Part shown: piece by piece, positions 1-5,536 of the stretch
How the letters are laid out: the number at the start of each line of letters is the position of its first letter
Position numbering within the stretch: the first letter of the stretch is position 1
DNA from: an uncultured Candidatus Saccharibacteria bacterium
GTDB lineage: Bacteria; Patescibacteriota; Saccharimonadia; Saccharimonadales; Saccharimonadaceae
DNA: 8,901 nt
Direction of reading: 5' to 3'
Assembly: GCA_938049075.1 (NCBI GenBank)
Contig: CALICZ010000190.1
Location: forward strand, 1-8,901
The notes under the pieces: generated by a model
Database searches by the model: none
What the model was told of the DNA's origin: nothing
What the model saw: the letters and a program-made list of their open reading frames with translations, nothing else
Translations under genes and position numbers: made by a program

Positions 1-2
1 AG

Positions 3-170
3 ATATATGGCTCGCAGTTTCAGGGGCGGGGCAAGACACTTCGTCTCTACCCAGTCGAAGATACTGAGCGGCTTGATGAGCGCCGTGCAGCGATGGGTCT
101 GCCGCCATTTGCAGAGTACGAAAAGCAGATTCGTCAGATGTATGGCGATGAGCCGCCAGTTGCCAGATAA
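3..170 (+). CDS. C-terminal fragment of an unrecognised protein (possibly DUF6624)
   Basis: The 5' end lies outside the window. Reading frame 3 is open from the left edge to a TAA at 168-170 and gives 55 residues, beginning IYGSQFQGRGK and ending DEPPVAR. The composition looks like real protein, with a charged helix around VEDTERLDERRAAMGLPPF. An overlapping ORF in another frame is Arg/Ser-rich and looks like a shadow. From memory, the pattern YG(T/S)Q...PVED..R.DERRAAMGLPPFAEY resembles the C-terminus of DUF6624 proteins, a family of unknown function; this is a resemblance only. The gene ends before a bidirectional hairpin terminator shared with the convergent DedA gene. The coding call is fairly secure; the family call is weak. 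Confidence 0.6.
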   Translation: MYGSQFQGRGKTLRLYPVEDTERLDERRAAMGLPPFAEYEKQIRQMYGDEPPVAR

Positions 171-214
171 GAGGTATAGGGCAAAAAATATCGGATAATC
201 GAACAAGACAAAAT

Positions 215-246
215 AAAAAAGCCAGCTACTCATACGCTGACTTTTT
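215..246. terminator. Bidirectional intrinsic terminator between convergent genes
   Basis: The arms GCCAGC (221-226) and GCTGAC (236-241) form a 6-bp stem around a 9-nt loop. The stem is complete as a minus-strand RNA with one G-U wobble; as a plus-strand RNA it has one C-A mismatch. An A-run (215-220) on the left and a T-run (242-246) on the right extend the pairing and give a U-tract in both directions. It suits the 3' ends of both the upstream plus-strand gene and the minus-strand DedA gene. Confidence 0.65.
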
Positions 247-279
247 ACACAAATAGTGTGCTAAATAAATGTACTGAGG

Positions 280-948
280 TTATTTCTTCGTTCGCTTGCC
301 TTTACTGAACAGCACAGAGAGCTGATATTTGAGCTTATCGCGAGTTGATTTTTGTTTGAGCGCATGGATGACCATCGGTGCAACAGAGATAAGGATGATA
401 ATAATTGCGGTCACCTCAATATTAACACCAGCTTTGGTAAGGATTTCGCCTGCAAAGTAGCCAAGATAGGTGAAGATGGCGGCCCATAGCGCACCCCCGA
501 CGATGTTAAACAGGAGGAATGTATTGTAATGCATCTTGCTAGCGCCAGCGACAATTGGGGCAAAGGTGCGCACGACGGGTACAAAGCGCGCCAGGACGAT
601 GGTTAGTGAGCCGTGCTTTTGGTAAAATTGCTCGGCCTGCTCGAGGTATTTTTTCTTAAAAAAGCGCGAGTTGGGCTTGAGAAAAAGCTTGCGCCCAACT
701 TTGTGACCAAAGGCATAGCCAGTGCTATCGCCCAGGATTGCCATAAGAGCGATCGCTGCAACAAAGAGGTGAATATTGAGCGGCTGGCCAAACAGACGAA
801 GGATCTCTTGATTCACCATATAGCCTGCCGTAAAGAGGAGGCTGTCCCCCGGCAAGACAAAGCCAATCAAGAGGCCAGACTCTGCATAGACCACGAGCAA
901 AACTGCAGCAATGCCGAGGCCAGTAATTGCATGTATAAGTGATTCCAT
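280..948 (-). CDS. DedA/SNARE-associated family membrane protein
   Basis: A 222-residue polytopic inner-membrane protein of the DedA family, whose members are linked to undecaprenyl-phosphate or phospholipid flipping and to membrane homeostasis. Visible hallmarks are E23 and D35 in the segment ESGLLIGFVLPGD, GDSTGYAFG near 73-81, the ARFVPVVRTFAPIVAG motif with R121 and R127, and FNIVGGALW near 147-155. E23/D35 and R121/R127 have the same spacing as the acidic pair and arginine pair known to be essential in E. coli YqjA (E39/D51, R130/R136), so the protein is probably active. Hydrophobic segments lie near 10-32, 60-80, 113-135, 143-165 and 178-197, followed by a strongly basic cytoplasmic tail. 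Length is normal for the family. It starts at ATG 946-948 with no Shine-Dalgarno and a -10 box only 8 nt upstream. Transcription diverges from L25. Substrate unknown. Confidence 0.93.
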   Translation of the reverse strand: MESLIHAITGLGIAAVLLVVYAESGLLIGFVLPGDSLLFTAGYMVNQEILRLFGQPLNIHLFVAAIALMAILGDSTGYAFGHKVGRKLFLKPNSRFFKKKYLEQAEQFYQKHGSLTIVLARFVPVVRTFAPIVAGASKMHYNTFLLFNIVGGALWAAIFTYLGYFAGEILTKAGVNIEVTAIIIILISVAPMVIHALKQKSTRDKLKYQLSVLFSKGKRTKK

Positions 949-956
949 CGCGCTTT

Positions 957-965
957 AGTATACCA
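957..965 (-). promoter_or_regulatory. Extended -10 promoter of the DedA gene
   Basis: On the minus strand the sequence reads TGGTATACTAAAG: an extended -10 (TG-N-TATACT) with the hexamer at 962 to 957. No good -35 is visible, which extended -10 promoters tolerate. Only 8 nt separate the hexamer from the ATG, so the transcript should start at or within a few bases of the start codon. Confidence 0.6.
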
Positions 966-999
966 TACTTTGCTTGGGGAAGGGAGTTCTTTGCTGCTT

Positions 1000-1029
1000 T
1001 TGGCCCACCTGGCACAAAAATGCTATACT
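1000..1029 (+). promoter_or_regulatory. Promoter of the L25 gene
   Basis: TATACT at 1024-1029 is preceded by TGC, making an extended -10. A partial -35, TTGGCC (1000-1005), sits 18 bp upstream. The predicted start near 1036 leaves a leader of about 40 nt with a Shine-Dalgarno site. The hexamer and following bases (TATACTAAAG, 1024-1033) are identical to the divergent DedA promoter (953-962 on the other strand). Confidence 0.6.
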
Positions 1030-1049
1030 AAAGAGGCAATATTACTTAA

Positions 1050-1073
1050 CTCCGGAAACATATCCGAAAGGAG
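1050..1073 (+). promoter_or_regulatory. Leader hairpin overlapping the L25 ribosome-binding site
   Basis: CGGA (1053-1056) pairs with TCCG (1063-1066) around the loop AACATA. The outer CTC (1050-1052) can pair with GAG (1071-1073), which belongs to the Shine-Dalgarno AAAGGAG (1067-1073), leaving AAAG bulged. The Shine-Dalgarno sits 4 nt before ATG 1078 and decides that start. The hairpin is short and its regulatory role is only a possibility. Confidence 0.3.
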
Positions 1074-1077
1074 AACT

Positions 1078-1776
1078 ATGGGAGATAAGATAACACTAAG
1101 GATCGAGACACGATCAATTCATGGTAAGAAAGTTCGTCAATTGCGCCGCCAGGGCATAACGCCAGCGGTGGTGTATGGTGCTGGTATGGAGGCTGCTGAT
1201 GTGCAGGCACCGAGTGGTGAAGTAGCAAAGGTTGTGGCCGCAGCTGGCCGCCACACACCGATTCATTTGACAGGGGTTAAGCGGCGCATTGCGCTTATCA
1301 AAAGTATCGATTACGACCCAACGCGAGTGGGCGTGATTCGCCACATTGCCCTGCATGCGGTGCGCGCAGACGAGCCGGTTACGGCAGAGGTGCCAGTGCG
1401 CCTTATTGGTATGGGTGAGTCTGAAGCTGAAAAGAATGGGCTAGTCGTGCTGCAGGCAATTGAGAAGGTTGAGGTGAAGGCCTTGCCGATGGACTTACCT
1501 GAAACGCTTGATGTTTCGGTGCTTGACTTAGCTAGTGAGGGTGATCGCGTCACAGTGGGCAACATTACACTGCCTGAAGGTGTTGAACTAGTCGAACACG
1601 ACGATGGCCGTGAAGGTACTGCCGATGATGACGTGACGGTGAAGGATCTCGTCATTGCGAGTGCCTACGAGCCAAGTGCACTTGCTGCCGCTAATGAGGC
1701 CGCCGCTGGTACCGCCGAAAGCGCGGATGCGGAGGATGTTGCGACCGAGCAGGGTAGCGACGATGCAGCAGCGTAG
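1078..1776 (+). CDS. rplY: 50S ribosomal protein L25/general stress protein CTC
   Basis: A 232-residue long-form L25 (CTC/TL5 type), which binds 5S rRNA in the central protuberance of the large subunit. The N-terminal 5S-binding domain covers about 1-95 and carries the typical R-x(2)-G-x-x-PAVVYG block (ITPAVVYG near 27-34). The C-terminal TL5-type beta domain follows to about 195 (LPEGVELVEHDD near 165-176). The last 30 or so residues are an Ala/Glu/Asp-rich disordered tail, common in this family. The usual H-x-DF motif near the end of the first domain reads IRHIALHAV, a mild divergence. ATG 1078 is chosen over an in-frame ATG at 970 because of the strong AAAGGAG site, the family N-terminus, and the promoter that lies inside the longer version. 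It ends with TAG and is transcribed divergently from DedA. Confidence 0.93.
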   Translation: MGDKITLRIETRSIHGKKVRQLRRQGITPAVVYGAGMEAADVQAPSGEVAKVVAAAGRHTPIHLTGVKRRIALIKSIDYDPTRVGVIRHIALHAVRADEPVTAEVPVRLIGMGESEAEKNGLVVLQAIEKVEVKALPMDLPETLDVSVLDLASEGDRVTVGNITLPEGVELVEHDDGREGTADDDVTVKDLVIASAYEPSALAAANEAAAGTAESADAEDVATEQGSDDAAA

Positions 1777-1791
1777 CACCTAGTGAGTAAG

Positions 1792-1807
1792 TACGTCATG
1801 CGACGTA
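1792..1807 (+). other. Small perfect hairpin after the L25 gene
   Basis: TACGTC (1792-1797) and GACGTA (1802-1807) form a perfect 6-bp stem with a 4-nt loop, 15 nt after the L25 stop. No T-run follows on either strand, so it is not a canonical intrinsic terminator. It may protect the mRNA 3' end or stall polymerase before the terminator structure at 1828-1857. Confidence 0.35.
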
Positions 1808-1816
1808 TGTAAAGGC

Positions 1817-1857
1817 GGTGAAAAACAAAGAAACTAGTCATGTGAGGCTGGTTTCTT
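1817..1857 (-). terminator. Intrinsic terminator of the short-chain dehydrogenase gene
   Basis: The arms 1828-1837 (AAGAAACTAG) and 1848-1857 (CTGGTTTCTT) pair over 10 bp with one mismatch on the minus strand (a G-U wobble as plus-strand RNA) around a 10-nt loop. Read on the minus strand the stem is followed by TTTGTTTTTC (complement of 1818-1827), a clear U-tract. It lies about 30 nt past the stop of the minus-strand dehydrogenase. On the plus strand the structure forms but the trailing T content is poorer, so it may only partly stop L25 transcripts. Confidence 0.65.
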
Positions 1858-1886
1858 CTGCTATATCGGCCGGAATCATGCAGCCG

Positions 1887-2687
1887 CTACACCGCGAGGA
1901 ATCCGCCGTCCACCACAATCTCCGCTCCATTAACATACTGGCTCATTGGCGTACCAAGCCACAGCGCAGTGCAAGCAACGTCGTCGGGCTGGCCCAGATT
2001 CTTGGCAGGGAGGCGGAGATTGTAGGTGAGGCCAGTCTTGATGATGGAGAAGTCGAGCTTCTTGAGTGCCGCAAGCCCCATCTTCTTAGCACCTGGCGTA
2101 CTGATGCCGCCCGGCAAGATGGTATTAATCCTCCAGCCACTCCGCCCAAAGTCTTTGACAAGCCCACGGCTCAGCGCAAGGACGCTGGCTTTGCTCATAG
2201 CGTAGAGCGTCATGTCGTAGGTCATACCCTTGAGGGCTTCAATGGAGCTGATGTTAATGATAATACCTGGCGATGTGCGCCGGGCGATCATTTCTTGACA
2301 CATGGTGAGCACTGCCCGAGTGTTGATCTGGATTGTTTTGTCGAAGGTTGCCTGGTCGATATCGGCGAGCTTGACTGGTGCAAAAATACCGGCGTTGTTG
2401 ATGAGAATATCTGGCGTTGGAGTGATATCGCGCCACAGCGCGGTGATAGCACTGTTGTCGGAGAGGTCGACGATGTGCGTTGTGACAGCAGCATCAAATT
2501 GCTCGCGCAGCTCGGCAGCAGTTTGCTGCAGTGCGTCGGCATCACGATCAACGAGCTGGAGGGCAGCACCAGCCTCGGCATAGCGCCATGCAATCGCCTT
2601 GCCAATGCCCATCGCGGCACCAGTGATGAGCACCGTCTTGTTTGTCAGCTTCAGTAATTCGTGCAGGGGAGTTGGATGTGTTGTCAT
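1887..2687 (-). CDS. Classical short-chain dehydrogenase/reductase (SDR)
   Basis: A 266-residue soluble NAD(P)-dependent oxidoreductase of the classical SDR family. Motifs in order: the cofactor glycine motif TGAAMGIG (22-29); Asp47 at the end of the second beta strand (LVDRD), which usually favours NAD(H) over NADP(H); NNAG (97-100); catalytic Asn122 (INTRA); Ser147/148 (NISS); Tyr162 and Lys166 (YAMSK); and the C-terminal VNGAEIVVDGG, typical of the FabG/3-oxoacyl reductase-like branch. All tetrad residues are present, so it should be catalytic. The substrate cannot be read from sequence and no neighbour suggests a pathway. It starts at ATG 2685-2687 with no Shine-Dalgarno and an extended -10 six nt upstream, so the mRNA is probably leaderless. 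It is monocistronic, convergent with L25, and ends with TAG. Confidence 0.92.
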   Translation of the reverse strand: MTTHPTPLHELLKLTNKTVLITGAAMGIGKAIAWRYAEAGAALQLVDRDADALQQTAAELREQFDAAVTTHIVDLSDNSAITALWRDITPTPDILINNAGIFAPVKLADIDQATFDKTIQINTRAVLTMCQEMIARRTSPGIIINISSIEALKGMTYDMTLYAMSKASVLALSRGLVKDFGRSGWRINTILPGGISTPGAKKMGLAALKKLDFSIIKTGLTYNLRLPAKNLGQPDDVACTALWLGTPMSQYVNGAEIVVDGGFLAV

Positions 2688-2693
2688 GCCATT

Positions 2694-2702
2694 AGTATAG
2701 CA
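2694..2702 (-). promoter_or_regulatory. Extended -10 promoter of the SDR gene
   Basis: The minus strand reads TGCTATACTAATGGC before the ATG. TATACT occupies 2699 to 2694, preceded by TGC, with exactly 6 nt to the start codon. No -35 match at the usual distance. Predicted initiation falls on or next to the A of the ATG. Confidence 0.6.
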
Positions 2703-2781
2703 TAACCATTATGAATCGGGTGTAGTATCTATTGCAAAAGTTTCATACCTCAGGCTTTGAAGCCCTATGCTAGTAGTATAC

Positions 2782-2844
2782 GAGGTGATATTTCTTTGAG
2801 TGGATTGGCTTCTCAAAACGAACACTAGAAGTAAAGAGTGTTCG
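2782..2844 (+). other. Possible 10-codon ORF running into a perfect hairpin
   Basis: This lies in the 233-bp non-coding gap 2688-2920. GAGGTGAT (2782-2789) is a strong match to the anti-Shine-Dalgarno, 6 nt before TTG 2796. The resulting frame (MSGLASQNEH) stops at TAG 2826-2828. An 8-bp perfect inverted repeat, CGAACACT (2819-2826) and AGTGTTCG (2837-2844), overlaps the last codons and stop. No T-run follows, so it is not an ordinary terminator on the plus strand. A ribosome translating the short frame would prevent hairpin formation, as in leader-peptide control, but no convincing promoter is visible upstream. The rest of the gap holds the SDR promoter, a small GGCT/AGCC hairpin (2753-2764), and the regulator's promoter. 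Confidence 0.25.
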
Positions 2845-2885
2845 CACTGAGTAGATAGGGTTTGGAAAATAATAGAGAAAAAGCA

Positions 2886-2914
2886 TTGTCTTTTTATTGT
2901 AAATCAATTACAAT
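2886..2914 (+). promoter_or_regulatory. Promoter of the PerR-like/thioredoxin operon
   Basis: The -35 TTGTCT (2886-2891) and -10 TACAAT (2909-2914) are separated by exactly 17 bp. Only 6 nt lie between the -10 and ATG 2921, so the transcript is probably leaderless. The -10 and most of the spacer are inside an inverted repeat that looks like the regulator's own operator. Confidence 0.7.
2896..2914. promoter_or_regulatory. Fur-family operator overlapping the regulator's own promoter
   Basis: ATTGTAA (2896-2902) and TTACAAT (2908-2914) are perfect inverted arms around ATCAA, a 19-bp palindrome centred on 2905 with one mismatched pair. The size, AT-richness and the inner TGTAA-x5-TTACA symmetry fit the 7-1-7 style boxes bound by Fur, PerR and Zur dimers, although the exact sequence is not a known consensus. 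Because it covers the -10, binding would block transcription. The Fur-family gene starts 6 nt later, so autoregulation is the natural reading. Confidence 0.65.
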
Positions 2915-2920
2915 AGCTGC

Positions 2921-3322
2921 ATGGAGCAAGTAGTGCAACGCCGGACGACGAAATATACCGATCGAGTGATCGCGATTCTTCGCCAGCTGCAGCATGCCAC
3001 CAACGCCGAGATTGCAGCCGCGCTACGCCACGAGTATCCTCGTGTGAGTGCGACCACTGTGCACCGCATTACCCAGCGGTTGCAGGCGGATGGAGTGATT
3101 GGCCTGGCACCAGCAACGACGCATGGCTGCCTGCGCTACGATAGCAATCCTGTGCCGCATGACCACTTTGTTTGCAGCTCCTGCGATGGCCTGCATGATA
3201 TTACCATCGCGTCAGCGCTGCGGCGTGAGCTTGCGCGGCAGGTAGCAGACTGCCTCGTCGATGGGCCGCTCATCATTACTGGCACATGCCACCCCTGTCA
3301 TCACGATAATCATAATTTATAA
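2921..3322 (+). CDS. PerR-like Fur-family metal-dependent transcriptional regulator
   Basis: A 133-residue Fur-family repressor. The N-terminal winged helix-turn-helix spans about 12-68 (SATTVHRITQRLQADGVI as recognition region) and the C-terminal dimerisation/metal domain about 70-133. Two CxxC pairs, C85/C88 and C123/C126, match the structural zinc site. Candidate regulatory-metal ligands H25, D74, H80, H82 and D93 fall at the positions of H37, D85, H91, H93 and D104 of Bacillus PerR; D93 replaces the glutamate typical of true Fur. PerR senses peroxide by iron-catalysed oxidation of His37 and His91 equivalents, so a peroxide-sensing role is inferred; Zur or Mur roles are less well supported. 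The start is ATG 2921, without a Shine-Dalgarno, 6 nt after the -10. The stop overlaps the Shine-Dalgarno of the thioredoxin gene, so the two form an operon, probably self-repressed through 2896-2914. The His-rich tail (CHPCHHDNHNL) is slightly unusual. Confidence 0.88.
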   Translation: MEQVVQRRTTKYTDRVIAILRQLQHATNAEIAAALRHEYPRVSATTVHRITQRLQADGVIGLAPATTHGCLRYDSNPVPHDHFVCSSCDGLHDITIASALRRELARQVADCLVDGPLIITGTCHPCHHDNHNL

Positions 3323-3333
3323 GGAGAAAAACA

Positions 3334-3663
3334 ATGGCACTATACAATACCACTACCAAGCAAGAATTTGAGGAGCATGCCCTCCAGAGCGAGCGGCCAG
3401 TGCTGGTCGACTTTTGGGCACCGTGGTGCCCGCCGTGCCGTGCAATGGCGCCGCTGCTCGAGCAGATTGCAGAAGAGACAGAGTTTGATGTCGTCAAGGT
3501 TGACACCGAGGCTAGCCAAGACAATGCGGCCCTTGCCCTGCAGCACCAAGTGCAGAGTATCCCCAATATGAAGATCTTCAAGAGCGGTGCTGTGGTAGCA
3601 GAGCTGGTCGGTATGAAGCCGAAGCAAGTGCTGATCGACGCTCTCAAGCAAGCAGACGCTTAA
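3334..3663 (+). CDS. trxA: Thioredoxin with CPPC active site
   Basis: A 109-residue single-domain thioredoxin, normal in length and with no signal peptide, so cytosolic. It reduces protein disulfides using electrons from a thioredoxin reductase, which is not in this window. The active-site segment is FWAPWCPPCRAMAP with C32 and C35; the canonical motif is WCGPC, so Gly33 is replaced by Pro. The buried Asp26 (LVDFWA), the cis-proline Pro77 (SIPN) and the following FKSG turn are all present. The second CxxC residue usually tunes redox potential, so this protein may differ in reducing power from standard TrxA. ATG 3334 follows a strong AAGGAG (3321-3326) that overlaps the stop of the PerR-like gene; 11 bp separate the two genes. 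Co-regulation with a PerR-like repressor suggests a role in oxidative stress. Transcription ends at the terminator 3689-3720. Confidence 0.93.
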   Translation: MALYNTTTKQEFEEHALQSERPVLVDFWAPWCPPCRAMAPLLEQIAEETEFDVVKVDTEASQDNAALALQHQVQSIPNMKIFKSGAVVAELVGMKPKQVLIDALKQADA

Positions 3664-3688
3664 TCAACTCCCACCAGATCTCCGCCTT

Positions 3689-3720
3689 AAGAACCGGCAT
3701 GGATGTGCCGGTTCTTTGTT
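3689..3720 (+). terminator. Strong intrinsic terminator after thioredoxin
   Basis: AAGAACCGGCA (3689-3699) and TGCCGGTTCTT (3706-3716) form a perfect 11-bp stem with a 6-nt loop, followed by TGTTAT and preceded within the stem by the TTCTTT run. It sits 26 nt after the thioredoxin stop. The stop of the convergent ABC transporter gene (3719-3721) touches its right edge. On the minus strand only a short TTCTTAA trails, so efficiency there is likely lower. Confidence 0.85.
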
Positions 3721-5503
3721 ATGGAGTGTCGTTACTTTCGCTCGTGAGAAATCCACCACTTTGTCGTGACCATAACCGTGCATATATACCACCTCTTGCC
3801 AGTAACTCGTCATGGCTTCCCTCTTCCACAATATGACCCTCATCAACTACAACAATTCGATCTAGCGCTGCAATCGTACTCAGTCGGTGCGCCACCACAA
3901 TTGACGTCCGTCCCTGCATGAGTGTCTCAAGCGATTGTTGGATCAGCGCCTCTGACTCAGAATCTAATGCACTAGTCGCTTCGTCGAGCACCAATAGAGG
4001 CGCATCCTTGAGAATAGCTCGTGCAATCGCAATCCGCTGCCGCTGCCCACCAGATAGCTTTACGCCGCGCTCACCAACCACCGTTTCTAGCCCCTCTGGT
4101 AACTGTGTAATAAATTCCCAGGCATGAGCTTGCTTCGCTGCCAGTATAATATCGTCCTGTGTTGACCCTGGCTTACCATAGGCAATATTTTCCCGAATTG
4201 ATCGATGAAACAAGAGTGGCTCCTGTGGTACGTACGCAATCTGCTGCCGCAAACTCTCTTGTGTTACCATCCGAATATCCTGTCCATCGATCAAAATCGC
4301 TCCACTGGTTGGATCATAAAATCGCAACAACAACTTCGTCAGTGTTGTCTTGCCTGCGCCACTGGTGCCGACGAGGCCGAGTTTTTGGTTGGGTTCTATT
4401 TGGAGCGAGAAGTCACGAAATAGCACGCGATTTGGGTCGTCATCGTGTGCAAAGCTTATATGATCAAACGTGATAGCGCCGCGTGAGACATTCAGTACTG
4501 CGTCACTCGTATCAACCAGTTGCGCTGGGGTGTGCAAAATCTCGACCATAGTCTGGGCGTCGCCGAGGATGCGATTGTAGTTGCGCATAATACCATTCAT
4601 ATTCCACAGCTCACGCACTGCACTATTTGTGTAGGTGATGATAAGATAAACTGTTGCAACGGAAATTGTGCTGTGCTGAGCGGCATAAACTGCGAAGACG
4701 ATAGCACCAATCTTGATGGCAGTATTGACTGTAGAGAAGAAACTGCTTGTGATGATATACGTACGCATAGTGCTGAGGCCAGCAGTGCGCCAGTTTTCTA
4801 CTGCCATGGCGAAGCGTTTCTGTTCAAGTATCTCACTACTAGACGATTTAACAGCTAGGATGTTTGATACCATATCCGTCAACTGACCACTAATGGTATT
4901 GCTTGCCTCAGCTTCTTGCTCGCTCAAACGAGCGAGTGGCTTAGAGCCAACATAAACCACAGTGCTAAAGATCACAGAAAAAAGTGCCAAAAACAGTGCA
5001 TACTGCCACAGCATTGTGGCTAAAACGACAATTGATCCGACAAGTGAGATAACCAGTGGTAGGACCGACCAAATGATTACATCCCAAAAGCGATCGACTG
5101 CGCCAGACAGTTTATTCGCTTGACTCACCAGCGCTCCGCCAAAGCGATTAGCATGGAACGAAACACTCTCGTGGCTGAGTTTAGCAAAAATCTTGGTATA
5201 GAGATCACGCTGCATTGCCATGGTGAATGGCCACATAATGCGCATCGTCAAGCGCCAACCGATTACTTCTGACCAAAGTTGGCTCAGTGTATACATTCCT
5301 ACAAGCGACCACACATCACTACTGTTATATAGATGGCCACTTTGGATAATATCGAGTAACCGTGCAATAATGAGCGGCCCAACAAAAGTACTGACTATAA
5401 ATGTCGTTGCCGCAACCACCAGCGCTGCTGCACGCTGCCATCGATATGGCTGAGATGTTTGCCATAATGTACGAAATATGGTACGGCTCGTAGTAGGTTG
5501 CAA
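3719..5503 (-). CDS. ABC exporter half-transporter (membrane domain fused to ATPase)
   Basis: A 594-residue type IV ABC exporter subunit, expected to dimerise in the inner membrane. The N-terminal membrane domain (about 20-320) has hydrophobic segments near 25-50, 65-85, 145-165, 167-187, 250-275 and 280-295. The nucleotide-binding domain (about 342-580) carries Walker A GTSGAGKT (379-386), the Q-loop Gln427 (VPQEP), signature LSGGQ (483-487), Walker B LLVLDE with D507 and E508, the D-loop SALD and switch His539 (AHR). All catalytic residues are intact. Substrate is unknown; MsbA-like lipid, peptide and multidrug exporters all share this architecture. The start is TTG 5501-5503, supported by AAGGAG six nt upstream and by the absence of any Met before residue 70. 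It lies 33 bp after the NUDIX stop on the same strand, so the two may be cotranscribed; a TATAAT overlapping the NUDIX stop could add an internal promoter. It ends with TAA at the edge of the thioredoxin terminator. Confidence 0.93.
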   Translation of the reverse strand: MQPTTSRTIFRTLWQTSQPYRWQRAAALVVAATTFIVSTFVGPLIIARLLDIIQSGHLYNSSDVWSLVGMYTLSQLWSEVIGWRLTMRIMWPFTMAMQRDLYTKIFAKLSHESVSFHANRFGGALVSQANKLSGAVDRFWDVIIWSVLPLVISLVGSIVVLATMLWQYALFLALFSVIFSTVVYVGSKPLARLSEQEAEASNTISGQLTDMVSNILAVKSSSSEILEQKRFAMAVENWRTAGLSTMRTYIITSSFFSTVNTAIKIGAIVFAVYAAQHSTISVATVYLIITYTNSAVRELWNMNGIMRNYNRILGDAQTMVEILHTPAQLVDTSDAVLNVSRGAITFDHISFAHDDDPNRVLFRDFSLQIEPNQKLGLVGTSGAGKTTLTKLLLRFYDPTSGAILIDGQDIRMVTQESLRQQIAYVPQEPLLFHRSIRENIAYGKPGSTQDDIILAAKQAHAWEFITQLPEGLETVVGERGVKLSGGQRQRIAIARAILKDAPLLVLDEATSALDSESEALIQQSLETLMQGRTSIVVAHRLSTIAALDRIVVVDEGHIVEEGSHDELLARGGIYARLWSRQSGGFLTSESNDTP

Positions 5504-5509
5504 GATAAA

Positions 5510-5515
5510 CTCCTT
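5510..5515 (-). promoter_or_regulatory. Ribosome-binding site fixing the TTG start of the ABC exporter
   Basis: AAGGAG on the minus strand, 6 nt before TTG 5503. No ATG or GTG gives a full-length membrane domain nearby, so this site decides the start. Confidence 0.7.
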
Positions 5516-5536
5516 CGTTGTATAGACTTATAAATA

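Noticed and set aside
7..198. 63-residue plus-strand ORF at the left edge
   Set aside because: It overlaps the frame-3 ORF that runs in from the edge and has more protein-like composition; this one is rich in Arg and Ser as expected of a shadow.
970..1077. N-terminal extension of L25 from ATG 970
   Set aside because: The extension contains the extended -10 and leader hairpin, has no Shine-Dalgarno, and is absent from the family; AAAGGAG fixes the start at 1078.
1792..1807. Hairpin after L25 as an intrinsic terminator
   Set aside because: No T-run follows on either strand; kept only as an unassigned hairpin.
1818..2657. 279-residue plus-strand ORF opposite the SDR gene
   Set aside because: It is antisense to a full-length SDR with every catalytic motif intact, and its sequence resembles no family; GC-skewed codons create the open frame.
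2758..2782. TTGAAG/TATACG as a promoter for the short frame at 2796
   Set aside because: Spacing of about 14 bp is too short and TATACG is a poor -10.
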